Shown here: piece after piece, positions 60,117 to 64,000 of the stretch | Layout: the number at the start of each line of letters is the position of its first letter | How positions within the stretch are numbered: position 1 is the stretch's first letter | DNA from: Callorhinus ursinus | Taxonomy: Eukaryota > Chordata > Mammalia > Carnivora > Otariidae | Assembly (NCBI RefSeq): GCF_003265705.1 | Contig: NW_020312827.1 | Span: 20,494,170 to 20,558,169 of the forward strand | Direction of reading: 5' to 3' | DNA: 64,000 nt | Translations under genes and position numbers: made by a program | The notes under the pieces: model-generated | What the model was told of the DNA's origin: nothing | Seen by the model: only the letters and a program-made list of their open reading frames with translations | The model's database searches: none

Positions 60117-60469
60117 ACTGAGGCTTAAGAAACAGCCTCTTTTTGGGACAATACTGATCTCATTTACGGGAATGGGAAAAAAGAGAACATGATAAAACAA
60201 AAGTACGGCACTTAATATCTGCTCAGAAGTAGCAGCAGACATCACTTCAACTCTTGTGCTCTTGGCCAAGATAAGTCACATAGCCAAACCCCATGTCAGT
60301 GGGATGGGGAAATATGAGCCTCCTGCAGACAGTGAGGTATGGCTGAGTAGGAGGGAAAGTGCAGAAGGAAACAGCCAGGGAGGTGGCCCAGAGGCAGATG
60401 ATGAAGGGCCCTGGATCCTGTGCCAGGGGTTTGGAACTTTCTTACGGGCAAGGAGCGGCCACTGAAGGG

Positions 60470-60474
<5 letters not shown>

Positions 60475-60501
<27 letters not shown>

Positions 60502-60687
60502 TTTATTTATTTTTTTGAGAGAGAGAGAATGAGAGATAGCACGAGAGGGAAGAGGGTCAGAGGGTCAGAGGGAGAAGCAGACTCCCTGCTGAGCAGGGAG
60601 CCTGATGCGAGACTCGATCCCGGGACTCCAGGATCATGACCTGAGCCGAAGGCAGTCGCTTAACCAACTGAGCCACCCAGGCGCCCC
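60475..60687 (-). repeat. CAN-SINE, young
   Basis: ACTGAAGGGTTTTT is duplicated exactly at 60461-60474 and 60688-60701. It carries the ACTCCAGGATCATGACCTGA subfamily text seen at 13,094 and a small internal tandem duplication of GTCAGAGG. Confidence 0.95.
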
Positions 60688-60929
60688 ACTGAAGGGTTTT
60701 TAAGTTGGGGTTTGACATGGTCAGATTTTTCAGGCCAAGCACATGTCTCTAGTGGCAATGTGGGGAGAAGACTGAAGTAGGTGAGATTAAAAGTGAGAGA
60801 TGGTAAGGGCCCAAACAAATTCAGCAGCCTTAAATCTCCCTCACTATCTGTCACATGACTTGAGAGTCCACTGCTAGAAAATTACTCCCTTCTTTGTAAG
60901 TCCTCTCCTAAAATGCACATGCTCTCTCA

Positions 60930-61115
60930 TCTTTTTTTTTTTTTTAAAGATTTTATTTGTTTATTTAACAGAGAGAGAGCGCGCACAAGTAGGGGAGCGG
61001 CAGGCAGAGGGAGAGGGAGAAGCAGGCTCCTGATGTGGGGCTCGATCCCAGGACTCTGGGATCATGACCTGAGCCGAAGGCAGACGCTTAACCTACTGAG
61101 CCACCCAGGCGCCCC
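60930..61115 (-). repeat. CAN-SINE
   Basis: CATGCTCTCTCA is duplicated exactly at 60918-60929 and 61116-61127. Confidence 0.95.
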
Positions 61116-61140
61116 CATGCTCTCTCAATGTCATCTAAAG

Positions 61141-61327
61141 CTGCGGTTCTCAAACTTTAGTGTGCCTCAGAATCACCCGGAGCCCTTGAGAAAACACAGA
61201 TTTGTGGGTCCTAGAGTTTCTTAATCAGTAGGTCTGGGATGGCACCTGGGAATTAGCATTTCTGACAAGCACTCAGGTGATGCTGATGTTGCCAGTCCAA
61301 AGGCCACACGTGGAAAACCACAGTGCT
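61141..61327. repeat. MER5A-like hAT transposon
   Basis: Inverted ends GCGGTTCTCAAACTTTAG and GGAAAACCACAGTGCT, with CAGTAGGTCTGGGATGGCAC between. Near full length. Confidence 0.75.
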
Positions 61328-62890
61328 AAAGGGAGACATTAAGGTGTGGTTGAGGGAAAGGCCTAAATAGCAGGGCCTAATGGAAGGAGGAAGAGCCTCC
61401 TTTTGGCAGATTTGCTGAAGGCTGGCAGTGACAGTGGGGTCTGTAAGACTGACTGAGTCTCTAGGTTTATATTACATTGCAGATGTAATTCTCACCCAGA
61501 GGAAATGAGAGAAGCTTGGATTCACAGAAGAAGCATATAAGTGCTACTTTATCCCCTCCCTTTGTAACTCTGCCCTGATTACTCCCTGCCCCCCCCACCC
61601 GCCATCATTGAGCACACACCCTTTTGTCTGTCTTGAGACCTCTCACTCAAGTCTGTCAGCCTACATCAGTCCTGATCCATCACACTTCTGTTCATCTCAG
61701 CTTTAATTTCTTCTGGAACTGGGGTTTGCCCACTGGGTGGACATTTGGCTGAATTTTTAAATAGTCAGACCAAGAAATTTCTTGCTTCACTTGAGGTCAT
61801 CTTCATGAATAAACATCTGTGCCATATGATCATGCAAAGTGTGATCAACCCTCCCAAGATAAATAACCCCCTGAGAACTCAAGATGTCCATAGTTTAGCT
61901 TATACTCATGGGTGGAGCAGGTCGCAACAATTCCTTTAACGGTGACTCACCGCTCCTGTAATGAGAGAGTATTCCAAGAGTGGACGTGAAGAAGAAAATA
62001 TGTTGGCATGTACAGCATGACACAAGAAATAAAACACAATGAGGGTTTTCTTTTTTACTCTATTTTTCTCAATTCTGGTTGTCGAAGAAGTCTTAACTCT
62101 GCCAGCGTCCTGATAATCAGTGACATGCCTGCCCACACTATGTGAATACATGACATACTTTCAGAGTCAGCCTTCTGAGTGCTGGCCAGCAGGTTACGGT
62201 GTTTGTTTCGAGGTGGTATGAGAGTAAAACGGTCCACTGGGGTGTGGATAGACTGTACTAGGAATTACATGAGCATGAAATTTGTATAAAATAAGAAATA
62301 TCAGGGTGGCCCTGGACTATAAAATGAGATGTGAATAATATTTGAAAAGACCCTTTCCCTAATTGTGATTTGACAAACCACACTTACAAGGTATGCTTTC
62401 TGAAACAGCAGAATGCCCGAGGATTCTGCATACCTCTAGAGGTGGATGAGAAAGTTTGGAGCCATGACCTGTAGCCAGGAGGCCTGAGGCCATCTCTGCT
62501 GGCCTGTTTCCTTGCCAGGTAATTTTGGAAAAGCCAGTTGTTCCACTTCCTCCTGCGGACTTGGCTTCCCCTTGGTCAGCTCTGCATGAAACTCTGTAGC
62601 TCCCTCGATCTCAGGTCTCCAGGAAGCTTGGTCTAAAGTTGCAAAAGATGTAGCAGACCAAACCCCAGGCCGGCATGAGAGTCAGTGAGGGAAAGGGACA
62701 CTTAAACTAGCCAGGAGGGATCTAAAATGCTGAACATATTCATTAGAAAGTGTTACTTTCCCCCATGGAATAGCATTTATCTGGCAATTTGATATTTAAG
62801 AAAAATACACATTAAACCACGACATAAGTAGTATCCTCTCTCTGTTTATGTTGAATAAATGTTAAATGTGTCATATATATTTTCTCACAT
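61328..62890. other. Putative STON2 intron 1, nothing recognised
   Basis: Mixed unique-looking sequence, with no preserved repeat, gene or CpG cluster seen. Confidence 0.5.
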
Positions 62891-62896
62891 CTCTAG

Positions 62897-63108
62897 CAGT
62901 GTCAAGAGGTAGATTTCTGTGCTATCGCTGGTTTTCTGAAATGTGATTAATGAGAAACAGTTGGCCAAAAATCTATGGACAGATAATAGAAGGGCAGGAT
63001 TGAAAACTCAAAGTCCCTTGAATTTTTTTGTTCATTGTGCACACCTCCACCATTGCAGCTGGCCTCAAACTAACCCCAACTTGTGCTCTGAGATGGCTTC
63101 GCTAACAG
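62897..63108 (+). other. Candidate exon (unproven)
   Basis: TTTTCTCACATCTCTAG is a good acceptor and CTAACAG|GTAAGG at 63108/63109 an excellent donor, bounding 212 bp in the putative first intron of STON2. An ATG at 63093 would start a frame just before the donor. An open frame (62943-63359) runs through the donor with no known domain. It could be an alternative 5' exon or a decoy. Confidence 0.25.
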
Positions 63109-64000
63109 GTAAGGGAAGGATAATGTTCTTTGTGCAATGTCCTCATAATGAGTGTGAAGCTACTTTGCAGATTGCTAATGGCCCAGTAAAGTCTTTGGAA
63201 GGCAGCTTCATGGGAATGGCATTGGGCATCTTCTGGGTACAAGGCTCTGGGGAAGATGTTAGGAATTCAGAGAAGTGTAATGCTGCTTCTTTCAACACAG
63301 CCTCTAATCTGAGGGAGAAAGGGCATAATGTTTATACAGAATTAATAGTAGTCAGATAACAGTGGGATCAGTAGTATCAAAGGGGGTACCACATGCTGTG
63401 AACTTAGAGACGAGGAATCTTTCTGAGGTTGTGCTGGGCTGGGAAAGTTCATAGAGGAGCAGTCATGCTGGATTGGAGGTAGAAATAGGGTTTAGGTGGG
63501 CACAGTGGGTTTTAGGGAATGGGCCCCAGCGAACTGTGGCTCTGATAGTCTGCACAAGCTTGTCCAGGTCTGTGGCTAGACTTCTGTGTCTGAAGTGAAG
63601 GAGTAAAGTAGGAGAGGACAGGGAAGTCTGAGGTAGACCACTTCTTAAAGTCTTCCTTTCTTGACTACCATGTGATCGTCTAATTCTAATGTTCTGATGG
63701 CTCGTATTACATCCTGAAAAATGAAGCCATTTGGTGATTTGTGAGCAGATGAGTAACTCTGGACTCTACTTTGAGCTCTTAACATGTTCATTTTATTAAT
63801 AGGAAAGCACTATGGAGCTAAGGATGTCAAACCTCTTTATAAATAAAATCTAATCCCATCATAAACTCTGTCAGACTGGCACGCGGTTGGTTGCTCTCAC
63901 TCTGCTTGCAAAATGACCTGGGAAGGTCATACAACTTGTTTCAAGTCATGCAGGAATCCCCTGGCACGTCTGTGTGCACTGGTCCCACCTCCCCGCATTT
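63109..64000. other. Putative STON2 intron, to window end
   Basis: No gene or preserved repeat recognised. Confidence 0.45.

Noticed and set aside
62943..63359. 138-codon frame as a gene
   Set aside because: No known domain, and it runs through a strong splice donor. Kept only as a candidate exon.

Overview
This is nuclear DNA from a carnivore, most likely a non-canid caniform (bear, seal, mustelid or relative). The evidence is about twenty tRNA-Lys-derived CAN-SINE copies (head GGCGCCTGGGTGGCTCAGT, tail AAATAAATAAAATCTTT), many with clear target-site duplications, plus two carnivore-type L1 3' ends. The head typical of young dog SINEC_Cf copies was not seen. The species call is inference.

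Region 1 (1-28,955): the 3' two-thirds of SEL1L on the + strand. Fifteen coding exons, exons 7-21 in the 21-exon human numbering, were placed from consensus splice sites and unbroken reading frame. Joined, they encode 535 residues that align without gaps to human residues 260-794 as I remember that protein. SEL1L is the adaptor of the HRD1 (SYVN1) ubiquitin ligase in ER-associated degradation. The window holds most of its luminal Sel1-like repeats, the transmembrane helix and the proline-rich cytosolic tail. Exons 1-6 (signal peptide, fibronectin type II domain, first repeats) lie upstream of the window. A 3' UTR of about 4 kb ends at a poly(A) signal at 28,930. The introns carry CAN-SINEs, two young 5'-truncated L1 copies and an old antisense L1.

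Region 2 (about 28,956-57,100): intergenic, with no supported protein-coding gene. It holds CAN-SINEs, ancient L1, L2, MIR and hAT-type (MER5/MER58-like) fragments, microsatellites and two minisatellites. One minisatellite (33,476-33,590) is a 29-bp tandem array carrying three perfect 12-bp NRF1-type palindromes. The other (35,640-35,860) is a 41-bp repeat carrying GC boxes. A short CpG-rich patch lies near 45,550-45,720. A 118-bp segment at 52,001 is a near-identical copy of one at 45,058.

Region 3 (57,130-64,000): a strong CpG island with two CCAAT boxes 33 bp apart, no obvious TATA box, and a splice donor at 57,612. From the conserved human gene order (STON2 lies downstream of SEL1L on the same strand) I infer this is the promoter and non-coding exon 1 of STON2, followed by the start of its first intron. 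No stonin-2 coding exon is visible.

I found no sign of an undescribed multi-gene system. The most unusual features are the NRF1-motif array, the local 118-bp templated copy, the GC-box minisatellite and a possible unannotated exon at 62,897-63,108.
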